A stretch of DNA of 64,000 bases from Pedobacter steynii (GTDB lineage: Bacteria; Bacteroidota; Bacteroidia; Sphingobacteriales; Sphingobacteriaceae): NCBI RefSeq assembly GCF_900103665.1, contig NZ_FNGY01000002.1:558001-622000 (forward strand), in the 5' to 3' direction. Position numbers and translations under genes: made by a program. Below, in pieces: positions 8,941-17,870 of this stretch. The notes beneath the pieces are model-generated. The model worked only from the letters and a program-made list of their open reading frames with translations, ran no database searches and was not told the origin of the DNA. How positions within the stretch are numbered: the first letter of the stretch is position 1; each line of letters opens with the position of its first letter.

Positions 8941-9327
8941 CTAATTCCGGACAAATCTCAGGCCGCACCCTTCTATGCAGGGAGGATTGATCTGTAAGGT
9001 CTTTGAAGTAAGTTTGTACCAGTAGACTTGTGGCGAAACGTAGTTTTGATAGAGTATCTCTATTCTTGTACTGTCAAGAATTCTGTATCTGAATACGTCC
9101 ATGTAGAGCGCATCGCCTGCTAGTTTTCCATCTTTATCAAAGCTGAGGTACTTTGGTTCACCTGTTGCTTTGATGTATTTACCGCTTCCGTCTCCGGGGT
9201 CGTTCATCGTTTCCGTAAGTTTCCATTTGCCATAAATTTCAACAGGGGCTGATTCCTCCTTGTCCTTTTTACAAGAGAAGCATAGGCCCGAAATGGTGAT
9301 GAACAGTACAAGTAATCCTTTTTTCAT
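8941..9327 (-). CDS. Small lipoprotein, lipocalin-like
   Basis: A 128-residue protein with a lipoprotein signal ending L-C-F-S-C (Cys19), followed by K-K-D-K-E-E, the charged stretch common after the lipid-anchored Cys in Bacteroidota. The mature part begins Y-G-K-W-K-L-T-E-T, as in lipocalin-like domain proteins (G-x-W), and ends in a Cys pair, C-I-E-G-C. It is expected in the envelope. No substrate or partner can be read. It is separated from the GH29 gene on the same strand by 126 bases and need not belong to the glycan locus. Confidence 0.7.
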   Translation of the reverse strand: MKKGLLVLFITISGLCFSCKKDKEESAPVEIYGKWKLTETMNDPGDGSGKYIKATGEPKYLSFDKDGKLAGDALYMDVFRYRILDSTRIEILYQNYVSPQVYWYKLTSKTLQINPPCIEGCGLRFVRN

Positions 9328-9424
9328 AGCTATATGTTTTTTCTTCCCTAAACGATGGTCATTGGATAACCGCTACAGTAAACTGATGTTATCTTTAGGT
9401 TAAGTTTTTTTAAATCAATTGTTT

Positions 9425-9447
9425 AGCCCTCCGGAAAGCGAAGGGCT
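9425..9447 (-). terminator. Weak hairpin after the fucosidase gene
   Basis: AGCCCT (9425-9430) pairs with AGGGCT (9442-9447) just beyond the fucosidase stop on the minus strand. An A/T-rich run follows in the transcript direction, but the U-tract is not immediate, so this is a tentative terminator. Confidence 0.4.
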
Positions 9448-9453
9448 GAATGA

Positions 9454-11298
9454 TTATAAATTACTTTCAATTGCACCCACTTTTTCCCGGTACAGATCTG
9501 CCTCTCCATCCAGAAGAACCGCAATCACGGTTAAACTCTTATCCAGACGATCTTCAGGAACAGGAATATAAATGATTCCCGGAATGGCACTCCAATAGAG
9601 TTTATTGTAAATTTCCGGCTCCATCATGGTGCCTTCACCTACAATCCTGATTCTGGCGATTTTATTCTTGATTCCTTTTAAGGCAATTGGTCCTGTAGGC
9701 TTTCCTTCAACAAAAAGATAAACTGTTTTCTTGTCGGCAGACAGGGCACTGTTCCCTTGATAATGTCCTTCAGGAAGTCCTTTTCCTGTTTGAAACAAGC
9801 CTTCCGCATTTTTAGTGATCCAGTTGTATACCTCAGGGTTTAGTGTTTTCTTTTCCGTTTCAAATCCCAATCCATCTACAGCCAGTTTCGTGTTCAGGAA
9901 AGGATTCTTTCCATCCTGTAAAGCATTAGTGATGGCTGCGATTTGTTGTATCGCCGGATCTTTCGTTATGGCAGAAAGGTTTACTGTCGCTGTTGTTCTT
10001 CCTTCCAGTTTCAAGGCTTCATCAAACTGAAGGGCAAGGACAGTAACATCAGCATCAGCAGCATTGGTATTGATCTTTAAAGTCAGGTTTGTGCCATCTT
10101 TACCGATTTCTACATTGCTGTTACCGCCCACAACTTTGGCAGATTTAACTTTAGAAAGGATGCCTTTAAGGCGGAAGATCCCATCGTATGGTGTCCAGTC
10201 GGCATAAATGTATAATGTTTTATGATCTTTGGAAAGGCTCGTTTTTCCATTGAAATGTCCTGCCGGAATTCCTGCACGGGTTCCATAAATCGCTTCTCCA
10301 TGTTTTTGCGTCCAGCGGGCCAGTCCTTTAAGTATTTTCACCTGTTGTTCAGGTAGGGTTCCATCTGGTTTAGGGCCGATATCAAGTAATAAATTTCCAC
10401 CCATACTGATACAATCTACCAGAGTTCTGACGATCATATTCGGGGATTTGTACTTGTAATCGTAAGGCTGATAACCCCAGGAATCATTCATCGTATAGCA
10501 CAGCTCCCAATAATCTCCGGCAGGCCGTACGACTGGAATTCCCTGTTCAGGAGTTTCATAATCGCCATGTCCGTTGAGTCTGGAATTGATGATGATGTTG
10601 GGATTATAGCTGCGCAATCCTTTGAGTACTCTTTGTGCCTGCCATTCTTCTCCTGAATGTTCCCAATCTCCGTCAAACCATAAAAGGTCTGGTTTGAAAT
10701 TAGCAGAAAGTTCATCCAGTTGCTTGTGGTAATAGCTCAGGTATTTGTTCCAGCGTTTCGGTTCTTCTGCCAGTTTATATCTTTTATGTTCTCTTGTGAA
10801 GCCATCATAATCCGGATAACTCCAGTCGGGCAGGGAGAAATACAATCCCGTTTTTAATCCTGAAGCTTTTAAGGCTTTTACAAAGGGACTGATGAGGTCT
10901 TTTTTTGCAGCGCTATGTTTAATGGTCGTGGTTGCGTTAGGGGCTTTAGTGTCCCATAAAGAGACGCCATCGTGATGTTTGGTGGTAATGACCGAATATT
11001 TAGCCCCACTTTCTTTGATGAGCTTTACCCATTCTTCAGGTTGATAACTGGCGGCATTAAATCCATCCAGTTGTTTCATATAATTATCATGGTTGATGTA
11101 ATTATTGAAAAATGCCCAGGATTCGGAAATTCCTTTTACCGAATAAATGCCCCAATGGATAAATATCCCCAGTTTGGCATCGGTAAACCATTCCATTTTT
11201 TTAGCATTGTTCTTGTCCTGTGCTTTGCTTTCCTGTGCTTTGTTCTCTGAAAAGAACACCAGCAGAAACAGAAAAGACAGTAAGGTCTTCTTGTTCAT
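9454..11298 (-). CDS. GH29 alpha-L-fucosidase, exported
   Basis: Retaining exo-fucosidase, expected in the periplasm or at the surface. The 614-residue protein has a signal peptide (about 1-21), the GH29 barrel motifs F-I-H-W-G-I-Y-S-V (46-54) and T-K-H-H-D-G-V-S-L-W-D (106-116), and the nucleophile Asp209 in L-L-W-F-D-G-D-W. The acid/base residue is not conserved enough in this family to be placed by eye. Beyond the catalytic domain (about 35-350) lies a longer C-terminal beta-rich part. The gene follows the AraC regulator on the same strand, across a spacer dominated by a (GT)24 tract. Confidence 0.93.
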   Translation of the reverse strand: MNKKTLLSFLFLLVFFSENKAQESKAQDKNNAKKMEWFTDAKLGIFIHWGIYSVKGISESWAFFNNYINHDNYMKQLDGFNAASYQPEEWVKLIKESGAKYSVITTKHHDGVSLWDTKAPNATTTIKHSAAKKDLISPFVKALKASGLKTGLYFSLPDWSYPDYDGFTREHKRYKLAEEPKRWNKYLSYYHKQLDELSANFKPDLLWFDGDWEHSGEEWQAQRVLKGLRSYNPNIIINSRLNGHGDYETPEQGIPVVRPAGDYWELCYTMNDSWGYQPYDYKYKSPNMIVRTLVDCISMGGNLLLDIGPKPDGTLPEQQVKILKGLARWTQKHGEAIYGTRAGIPAGHFNGKTSLSKDHKTLYIYADWTPYDGIFRLKGILSKVKSAKVVGGNSNVEIGKDGTNLTLKINTNAADADVTVLALQFDEALKLEGRTTATVNLSAITKDPAIQQIAAITNALQDGKNPFLNTKLAVDGLGFETEKKTLNPEVYNWITKNAEGLFQTGKGLPEGHYQGNSALSADKKTVYLFVEGKPTGPIALKGIKNKIARIRIVGEGTMMEPEIYNKLYWSAIPGIIYIPVPEDRLDKSLTVIAVLLDGEADLYREKVGAIESNL

Positions 11299-11333
11299 AG
11301 AATTGTGTGTAGGTTTCGTTTGTTAATGTTGTA

Positions 11334-11385
<52 letters not shown>

Positions 11386-11388
11386 GGC

Positions 11389-12258
11389 TTATTTTTGTAA
11401 ATAGGACTTCTGATAAGTTAAAGGGCTTTTTCCGGTGATGATTTTGAAATGTTTGTGGAAACTGGCGAAGTTATGGAAACCACTTTCATAGCAGATCTGC
11501 TTCACATTCATGCTGTCCTCAATCAGCAGTTTGCAGGCATGTCCAACCCTGATTTCGCTGATAAACTGGGTATAGGTCTTTCTCGTCCTTGATTTAAAAT
11601 ACCGGCAAAAGGAATTCGGACTGATATTGGCTACGGAGGCCATTTCCTCCATCTGGATCTTTCTTTTGAAATTGGCCAGGGAGTAATTGTAAATGGCATT
11701 GATCCTGTCGTTCTCAATTTCCTCGAAGTCATGGCGGAAACCAATGGAAGAAAGGAGGTGGTTTGGGGTACAGTTTTCAATGGCCAGTAACGCTTCCATC
11801 AATAGAATGATCCGTTTAGAGCCTTCAGAAAGTAAGATAGATTCAATCAGTTCTCCGATAGCCTTCTTGTTCTTGTCCGGAATTTGAATCCCTCTGTGTG
11901 CTTTTTCCAAAACTAGTTTCAGGGCCTTGTTTTCCGGAAGATTCAGAAAATGACTCCCCCAGAAATTTTCATTGAAATGCACAACAACTGTATCAGCATT
12001 GTTCTTTTCATCTTCATTAAAATAGCTGTCGTCGAACCTCCAGTAATGGGGGAGGTGTGCACCTACAAGAACCACATCGCCGGATCTGAAACGCTTAATG
12101 CTGTCTCCGATAAACTGAGTGCCATTGCCTTTTTTGAAATAGATCAGTTCAACCTCGGCATGGTAATGCCAGCGGTTGTTAATGTAAGGAACCTTATCTC
12201 TTCTTGCACTAAATGAATTCACAAGGTTGTTTGAAACTTTGAGTAGTTGTGGCTTCAT
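11389..12258 (-). CDS. AraC-family transcriptional regulator with cupin sensor domain
   Basis: A 289-residue cytoplasmic activator type. The N-terminal cupin (about 20-130) shows W-H-Y-H-A-E-V-E-L-I-Y and S-G-D-V-V-L-V-G-A-H-L-P-H. The C-terminal double helix-turn-helix (about 185-287) shows M-A-S-V-A-N-I-S-P-N-S-F-C-R-Y-F-K and I-C-Y-E-S-G-F-H-N-F-A-S-F-H-K-H-F-K with the terminal G-K-S-P-L-T-Y. It lies upstream of the fucosidase on the same strand and divergent from the sulfatase at 12439, so it is the obvious candidate regulator of both. The sequence just before the ATG reads CCTAACCAAATATC, the A-rich leader seen at several genes here. Confidence 0.92.
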   Translation of the reverse strand: MKPQLLKVSNNLVNSFSARRDKVPYINNRWHYHAEVELIYFKKGNGTQFIGDSIKRFRSGDVVLVGAHLPHYWRFDDSYFNEDEKNNADTVVVHFNENFWGSHFLNLPENKALKLVLEKAHRGIQIPDKNKKAIGELIESILLSEGSKRIILLMEALLAIENCTPNHLLSSIGFRHDFEEIENDRINAIYNYSLANFKRKIQMEEMASVANISPNSFCRYFKSRTRKTYTQFISEIRVGHACKLLIEDSMNVKQICYESGFHNFASFHKHFKIITGKSPLTYQKSYLQK

Positions 12259-12403
12259 GATATTTGGTTAGGTAACCATAAAAGTATAAAAATCTTTTAA
12301 AAATACCTTGTAATTTAACAATTACACTTAAATCTGCCAATATTGCTTAATGATTGCTGATTTTGCTGAATAATTCCTGTTTATGCTATTTCATAAAAAC
12401 TGA

Positions 12404-12411
12404 TAACTTTG
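12404..12411 (+). promoter_or_regulatory. Bacteroidota -7 box (TAACTTTG)
   Basis: An exact match to TAnnTTTG, 27 bases upstream of the sulfatase ATG at 12439 and inside the AraC/sulfatase divergent spacer. No clear TTG -33 element was found at the expected distance. Confidence 0.55.
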
Positions 12412-12438
12412 GTTTAGCAACACCTAAACCGAATAAAA

Positions 12439-14544
12439 ATGATCAAAAGACCCTGGAAAGCCTCAGTAATGGTTTTCCTGTTCCCCATCACCCTTTTTCC
12501 TGCTCTTGTTCCCGCGCAGGTAACGAAGTCAAAAGCTGCCCCGAATGTCATTTTCATCCTTACCGATGATCTTGGTTACGGTGATATTGGTGTTTTCTTT
12601 CAAAACCAGCGTCAGCAGAAAGCGAATAAAGCATTGCCTTTTCAATTGACACCACATCTGGATCAGATGGCTGCTTCAGGTGCTAAGTTTACACATCAGT
12701 ATAGCAACGCACCTGTTTGTGCCCCGTCCCGTGCTTCCTTCATGACCGGAATGAACCAGGGTAATGCCAGTGTAAGAGATAACCAGTTTGACAAACAGCT
12801 GGAAAACAACCATACCATTGCCACGATGTTAAAAGCTGGTGGATATGCCACTGCAGCCATCGGGAAATGGGGTTTGCAGGGAGAAACAAAGGATGAACCC
12901 AACTGGCCGGCCCATCCCTCAAAAAGAGGTTTTGATCAGTTTTTCGGTTATATGAGGCATGCCGATGGCCACGAGCATTATCCTTACGAAGGATTATATC
13001 GCGGCAAAAAGCAGGTCTGGGACAATTATAACGATGTTGCCGCAACGCTGAGTAAATGTTATACCACAGATTTGTGGACCGCCTATGCGAAGAAATGGAT
13101 CGTAACTCATGAACAGGGAAAAGAGGCGAAACAACCTTTCTTTATGTTTCTGGCGTATGATGCCCCTCATGCGGTACTGGAATTGCCAACTCAGGCCTAT
13201 CCTAAAGGAGGTGGTTTGAAAGGCGGATTGCAATGGACGGACAGCAAAGGAAGCATGATCAATACCGCTTCCGGAGAGATCGATACTTATGTTCATCCTG
13301 ATTATGCGAATGCCACCTATGATAATGATCAGAATGCCGCGACTCCTGAAATCGCCTGGCCGGATACTTATAAAAGGTATGCAACGGCAAACAGGAGGAT
13401 CGACGATGCCATTGGCGATCTGACCCAATTGCTTAAAGACCTGAATATTGCAGAAAATACACTGGTCATTTTTACTTCGGATAACGGCCCTTCCATAGAA
13501 TCCTACCTTCCAAAAGGATTTGCGCCTAACAGCCCTGAGTTTTTTGGAAGTTTTGGCCCTTTCGACGGGATCAAAAGAGACGTTTGGGAAGGTGGATTGA
13601 GAATGCCTACTCTGGCCAGCTGGCCGGGGCATATTGCTCCCGGAAAAACGATCAGCAGCCCCAGTATGTTGTCAGACTGGATGGCGACTTTCGCTGATGC
13701 GGCAAAGATCGCTGTTCCGGCAAGAACGGACGGGATATCGCTGCTACCTGTCCTTACCGGAAAGGGAAAACCCGAAGCCGGACAGGTGTATGTGGAATAT
13801 AGTGAAGGAGGAAAAACGCCGGATTTTAAATCATTTGAAGAAAGCAGAAGAGGAAGGAAGCGCGGTCAAATGCAGATGATTCGTTTTGGGGATTTGGTTG
13901 GTGTTCGTTACCAGATCAAATCTGCAGCAGATGATTTTGAGATTTACAATGTCGTAACCGATCCTAAGGAGACAAAGAACCTGGCTGCTGATCCTGGCTA
14001 TCAAAAGATCCAGGAAAAGATGAAGGCTAAAGTATTGCAGGGCAGGAGAATTGATGGGGAAGCTCCCCGTCCATATGATGGGGTGGCGATTCCTGCTTCG
14101 CCCATTTCCAAAGGGCTCAAGCCCGGTTTAAGCTGGCGCTTTTTTAAGGGTGATTTTCCATGGGTAGTTTCCGAAAAAGGAAAACTGGCGGAGAAAAAAG
14201 GGGTTACTGAGCGCTTAAAGCCGGTTTCTGTCAATATTAAGGAGGGAATGGTCCTGTATGAGGCTTATTTTAGCGCGCCAAAGGAAGGAAATTACACTTT
14301 CTCTCTTCAGACGAAAGGTAAAGCTTATGTCCGGTTACATGAGGCAGAGTTACTGGATGCCGATTTTGGATATGCGTCGGGTAAAGAAACTTTTACAACA
14401 GTGAGGTTGAAAGCGGGGTATCATCCGGTTAAAATTTATGCACTGCAAAAGTCCGGAAATCTGGGGGAATTGATGCTGAAATACAGAGAAGAGGGGACTG
14501 ATTGGTCATTGTTAAGCAACAAAAACCTGTTTTACGTAAAATAA
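12439..14544 (+). CDS. S1-family sulfatase with C-terminal PA14-like domain
   Basis: A type I sulfatase of 701 residues, longer than the 480-residue enzyme at 4368. It has a signal peptide (about 1-27), metal motif T-D-D-L-G-Y-G-D (42-49), and formylglycine signature C-A-P-S-R with Cys94. Also visible are G-K-W-G-L-Q-G and F-T-S-D-N-G-P. The last ~150 residues read as a separate beta module (V-L-Y-E-A-Y-F-S-A-P-K-E-G-N-Y-T-F-S-L, then V-R-L-H-E-A-E-L-L-D and G-Y-H-P-V-K-I-Y-A-L), resembling PA14 carbohydrate-binding domains. It is transcribed divergently from the AraC regulator. Substrate position is unknown. Confidence 0.9.
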   Translation: MIKRPWKASVMVFLFPITLFPALVPAQVTKSKAAPNVIFILTDDLGYGDIGVFFQNQRQQKANKALPFQLTPHLDQMAASGAKFTHQYSNAPVCAPSRASFMTGMNQGNASVRDNQFDKQLENNHTIATMLKAGGYATAAIGKWGLQGETKDEPNWPAHPSKRGFDQFFGYMRHADGHEHYPYEGLYRGKKQVWDNYNDVAATLSKCYTTDLWTAYAKKWIVTHEQGKEAKQPFFMFLAYDAPHAVLELPTQAYPKGGGLKGGLQWTDSKGSMINTASGEIDTYVHPDYANATYDNDQNAATPEIAWPDTYKRYATANRRIDDAIGDLTQLLKDLNIAENTLVIFTSDNGPSIESYLPKGFAPNSPEFFGSFGPFDGIKRDVWEGGLRMPTLASWPGHIAPGKTISSPSMLSDWMATFADAAKIAVPARTDGISLLPVLTGKGKPEAGQVYVEYSEGGKTPDFKSFEESRRGRKRGQMQMIRFGDLVGVRYQIKSAADDFEIYNVVTDPKETKNLAADPGYQKIQEKMKAKVLQGRRIDGEAPRPYDGVAIPASPISKGLKPGLSWRFFKGDFPWVVSEKGKLAEKKGVTERLKPVSVNIKEGMVLYEAYFSAPKEGNYTFSLQTKGKAYVRLHEAELLDADFGYASGKETFTTVRLKAGYHPVKIYALQKSGNLGELMLKYREEGTDWSLLSNKNLFYVK

Positions 14545-14633
14545 GTTGCTTCAAGCCTTGTATTTAGAGATTTAGATTACAAAAAAAAGTGTTTAAACTT
14601 TCATTTAATCAAAAAGTTAATTACATTTGGGCT

Positions 14634-14649
14634 TACCCTTTCGAGGGTA
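14634..14649 (+). other. Small hairpin with TTCG loop
   Basis: TACCCT (14634-14639) and AGGGTA (14644-14649) around a TTCG tetraloop, followed by TGTTTTT. It lies 90 bases after the sulfatase stop and may add to termination together with the next hairpin. Confidence 0.5.
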
Positions 14650-14669
14650 TGTTTTTCATAGGTAGATGT

Positions 14670-14700
14670 AGGGTCGGAAATTTATTTTCGACCCTTTTTT
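14670..14700 (+). terminator. Intrinsic terminator before ubiX
   Basis: Stem AGGGTCG (14670-14676) with CGACCCT (14689-14695), extended by A/T pairs, then a T-run. It separates the sulfatase transcript from ubiX. Confidence 0.8.
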
Positions 14701-14732
14701 GTATCCCGGGGTTCCGTACCTTTACCGGCGTT

Positions 14733-15299
14733 ATGAATAAGAAGAAAATCATCGTTGCCATCACCGGAGCCAGTGGTTCCATTTACGCTAAATTACTCCT
14801 GGATAACCTGCTGAAGCTCTCCGACCAGATTGAAAAGGTGGGCGTCGTGATGTCCGACAATGCGAAGGAAGTCTGGCGCTTTGAGCTGGGCAATGAAGAT
14901 TATGATCTTTACCCTTTCACTTTTTATCCGAAAATGGATTTTAATGCCCCCTTTGCGTCGGGCTCTGCAAAATTTGACACTATGATTATCATTCCATGTT
15001 CCATGGGAACACTGGGAAGAATCGCACATGGCATCTCCAATGACCTCATCAGCAGAGCGGCAGATGTGATCCTGAAAGAACGCCGGAAATTGATCGCCGT
15101 AGTGCGGGATACGCCTTTCAGCCTCATTCACATCAATAATATGAAGACGGTAACGGAAGCAGGAGGGATCATTTGTCCGGCAAGTCCTTCTTTTTACAGC
15201 CTGCCAAAGAGCATTGAAGAAGTGGCCCAAACGGTGGTAAGCCGTGTGATCGACCTGGCTGGGCTTACTATGGATAGTTACCGCTGGAATGAGGAATAA
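14733..15299 (+). CDS. ubiX: UbiX-type flavin prenyltransferase
   Basis: Cytoplasmic enzyme that joins a dimethylallyl group to FMN to make prenyl-FMN, the cofactor of UbiD-type decarboxylases. The 188-residue protein shows the nucleotide-binding start I-I-V-A-I-T-G-A-S-G-S-I-Y-A, P-C-S-M-G-T-L-G-R-I-A-H-G and R-R-K-L-I-A-V-V-R-D-T-P-F-S. The reading frame is open upstream to 14589, but that stretch covers the terminator and is not family-like, so ATG 14733 is the start. No UbiD gene is nearby. Housekeeping genes follow. Confidence 0.93.
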   Translation: MNKKKIIVAITGASGSIYAKLLLDNLLKLSDQIEKVGVVMSDNAKEVWRFELGNEDYDLYPFTFYPKMDFNAPFASGSAKFDTMIIIPCSMGTLGRIAHGISNDLISRAADVILKERRKLIAVVRDTPFSLIHINNMKTVTEAGGIICPASPSFYSLPKSIEEVAQTVVSRVIDLAGLTMDSYRWNEE

Positions 15300-15314
15300 T
15301 CTCATCTAAAAACT

Positions 15315-15322
15315 TATCTTTG
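15315..15322 (+). promoter_or_regulatory. Bacteroidota -7 box (TATCTTTG)
   Basis: An exact TAnnTTTG match 30 bases before the mtaB ATG at 15353. It starts 16 bases after the ubiX stop and probably gives mtaB its own promoter. Confidence 0.6.
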
Positions 15323-15352
15323 CAAATTCTTAATGAACATTTATCAGGGCTA

Positions 15353-16672
15353 ATGAAGAAGGTTGCGTTTTATACACTGGGTTGTAAGTTAAATTTTTCT
15401 GAAACTTCCACTATAGGCAGGTTGTTTACCGATGCCGGCTATGCAGTCGTGGATTTTACAGCGGCAGCAGATGTGTATGTGATCAATACCTGCTCCGTAA
15501 CGGAACATGCCGATAAGAAATGTCGGAAGGTCGTTAAGGAAGCACTTAAATATGCACCTAATGCTTACATCACTATTGTAGGTTGTTATGCGCAGTTGAA
15601 ACCGGTAGAAATCGCTGAGATTGAAGGTGTGGATATGGTATTGGGCGCAGCAGAAAAGTTCCGCATCGTGGAGTATATCTCTGACCTGACCAAACAGCCT
15701 AAAGCCGTTATTCATCAGCAGAACATTGAGAAAGTTAACCATAACTTTATTGCAGCCTATTCTATCGGCGACAGAACCCGGACTTTCTTAAAAGTTCAGG
15801 ACGGTTGTGATTATCCATGTACTTATTGCACCATTCCTCTGGCACGTGGCGGAAGCCGTAGTGATACCATCGAAAATGTGGTGAACCGTGCAGCGCAAAT
15901 CGCAGAAAGCGGTGTGAAAGAGATCGTATTGACCGGCGTTAACCTGGGCGATTTCGGAATCAGGGATGGCAACAGAGAAGATAAATTCTTCGACCTAGTT
16001 AAAGCACTGGATGAAGTAGAAGGAATTGAACGAATCAGGATTTCTTCGATAGAACCGAATTTGCTGAGCAATGAAATCATTGAGTTTGTAGCCCATTCCA
16101 AACGCTTTGTACCTCATTTCCATATTCCATTGCAATCCGGATCTAATAAGATCTTAGGATTGATGAAAAGACGTTACCAGAGAGAACTATATACAGAACG
16201 TGTAGCCACGATTAAAGCATTGATTCCAAATTGCTGTATCGGTGTGGATGTGATCGTTGGGTTTCCCGGCGAAACACATGAGGACTTTTTAGATACTTAT
16301 CAGTTCTTAAATGAACTGGACATTTCCTATTTACACGTGTTTACTTATTCTGAGCGTGAGCAGACCGCTGCGGCAGAGATGAAGGGCCGTGTAGCAGGAA
16401 GCACCAGGGCAGACCGCAGTAAAATGTTGCACATCTTATCCGATAAAAAACGCAGGGCCTTTTATCAATCGCAGATTGGTACAGTAGGACAAGTGCTTTT
16501 TGAAGACGATCAGAAGGATGGCTTTATGCATGGTTTTACAAAAAACTATGTGAAAGTGAAAGCGAAATATGACCCGGTGATGGTAAATGAGATCAAAACA
16601 GTGAAATTGATCGAACTTACTGCTGACGGGGAGGTAGAAGTTGCAGAAACCGAAGAAGTTTTAGCGCATTAA
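15353..16672 (+). CDS. mtaB: tRNA (t6A37) methylthiotransferase MtaB
   Basis: Radical-SAM enzyme that adds a methylthio group to N6-threonylcarbamoyladenosine 37 of tRNA. The N-terminal UPF0004 domain carries three cluster cysteines: Cys11 (T-L-G-C-K-L-N), Cys47 (N-T-C-S-V-T) and Cys78 (V-G-C-Y-A). The radical-SAM motif G-C-D-Y-P-C-T-Y-C gives Cys152/156/159. A C-terminal TRAM-like part follows. T-L-G-C-K-L-N and the overall length (439 residues) fit MtaB better than MiaB or RimO. An in-frame TTG at 15320 overlaps the promoter box and was not used. Confidence 0.93.
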   Translation: MKKVAFYTLGCKLNFSETSTIGRLFTDAGYAVVDFTAAADVYVINTCSVTEHADKKCRKVVKEALKYAPNAYITIVGCYAQLKPVEIAEIEGVDMVLGAAEKFRIVEYISDLTKQPKAVIHQQNIEKVNHNFIAAYSIGDRTRTFLKVQDGCDYPCTYCTIPLARGGSRSDTIENVVNRAAQIAESGVKEIVLTGVNLGDFGIRDGNREDKFFDLVKALDEVEGIERIRISSIEPNLLSNEIIEFVAHSKRFVPHFHIPLQSGSNKILGLMKRRYQRELYTERVATIKALIPNCCIGVDVIVGFPGETHEDFLDTYQFLNELDISYLHVFTYSEREQTAAAEMKGRVAGSTRADRSKMLHILSDKKRRAFYQSQIGTVGQVLFEDDQKDGFMHGFTKNYVKVKAKYDPVMVNEIKTVKLIELTADGEVEVAETEEVLAH

Positions 16673-16703
16673 TCCTATATTCGCATAAAACTTTTTTATC
16701 CGT

Positions 16704-17858
16704 ATGTTTCCAACCGTATCTCATTTTATCGAGTATCTCTTCGGCGTTCAGGTACCCCTTCCTTTTAATACATTTGGCGTTTTTGTGGCGCTGGCTTTTA
16801 TCGCAGGCTACTGGGCTTTTACCCAGGAATTTAAACGTAAAGAGGCCCTGGGCCTTTTACATCCGATAAAAAAACTGATCACTGTTGGTAAACCGGCAAC
16901 GACTATAGAACTGATCTATAACGGTATTTTCGGTTTCCTGATTGGCTATAAACTGGTCTATGCCTTATTAAATTATAAACTTTTTGTAAGTGATGCCCAA
17001 ACGGTATTGCTATCTACCAAAGGAAGTCTGCTTGGCGGATTATTCTTTGCCGGTCTTTTTGCTTACTGGGATCATAAAGAAAAAAACAGGCATAAATTAC
17101 CCGCACCTAAAACGGTGGAGGTGACACAACATCCTTACGAGCTGATGGGCAATATGATTGTCTGGGCGGCGGTATGGGGCTTTTTAGGTGCTAAAATATT
17201 CGATAACCTGGAGCATTGGGATACTTTTGTTCAGGACCCGATCGGAAGTTTGCTTTCTTTCAGCGGACTTACTTTTTACGGTGGATTGATCTGTGGTGGT
17301 GCCGCAGTATTGTACATCGCCAAAAAGAACAATGTAAAAGTATTACACATGCTGGATATTGGTGGTCCCGGAATGATGCTGGCATACAGTGTCGGCAGGA
17401 TCGGATGCCATATGTCGGGCGATGGGGATTGGGGAATTACCAATCTTAACCCTAAACCTTTTAGCTGGCTTCCAGACTGGATGTGGGCCTATACTTATCC
17501 AAACAACGTAGCCAACGAAGGGAACCTTATTCCCGGTTGTGTCGGTAAATTTTGTCATGAGTTAGCTGCTCCGGTATATCCAACGCCTATTTATGAGGTG
17601 ATTGTTTGCTTTATCTTATTCCTTATCCTCTGGAAGATCCGCGACCGGATTAAACTGCCAGGCATGATGTTCGGGATTTACCTGATGATGAATGGCCTGG
17701 AGCGTTTCTTTGTAGAACTGATCAGGGTGAATACCAAGTATAATGTTGCCGGAATCCGCTTTACACAGGCAGAAATGATATCCAGCATCTTATTCCTGTC
17801 TGGTTTGCTTCTGGTACTCTATTCGCTGAAGAATAAAGAAAAGCATGCAAATTATTAA
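16704..17858 (+). CDS. lgt: Prolipoprotein diacylglyceryl transferase Lgt
   Basis: Inner-membrane enzyme that transfers diacylglycerol from phosphatidylglycerol to the lipobox cysteine of prolipoproteins, the first step for all lipoproteins encoded here. The 384-residue protein has about seven hydrophobic helices. The Lgt signature region is Y-S-V-G-R-I-G-C-H-M-S-G-D-G-D-W-G (228-244), and Y-P-T-P-I-Y-E and N-G-L-E-R-F-F-V-E follow. It is roughly 90 residues longer than the E. coli enzyme, with extra sequence around 120-150 and 245-290. It starts 31 bases after mtaB, preceded by a near -7 box (TATATTCG). Confidence 0.92.
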   Translation: MFPTVSHFIEYLFGVQVPLPFNTFGVFVALAFIAGYWAFTQEFKRKEALGLLHPIKKLITVGKPATTIELIYNGIFGFLIGYKLVYALLNYKLFVSDAQTVLLSTKGSLLGGLFFAGLFAYWDHKEKNRHKLPAPKTVEVTQHPYELMGNMIVWAAVWGFLGAKIFDNLEHWDTFVQDPIGSLLSFSGLTFYGGLICGGAAVLYIAKKNNVKVLHMLDIGGPGMMLAYSVGRIGCHMSGDGDWGITNLNPKPFSWLPDWMWAYTYPNNVANEGNLIPGCVGKFCHELAAPVYPTPIYEVIVCFILFLILWKIRDRIKLPGMMFGIYLMMNGLERFFVELIRVNTKYNVAGIRFTQAEMISSILFLSGLLLVLYSLKNKEKHANY

Positions 17859-17870
17859 TATCCATTAGAT

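Noticed and set aside
12994..13632. 212-residue minus-strand ORF inside the sulfatase gene
   Set aside because: Antisense shadow; no family motif, and the plus-strand frame has clear sulfatase signatures throughout.
14589..14732. N-terminal extension of UbiX by 48 residues
   Set aside because: It would run through a clear terminator hairpin and adds residues with no resemblance to the family; ATG 14733 gives the standard N-terminus.
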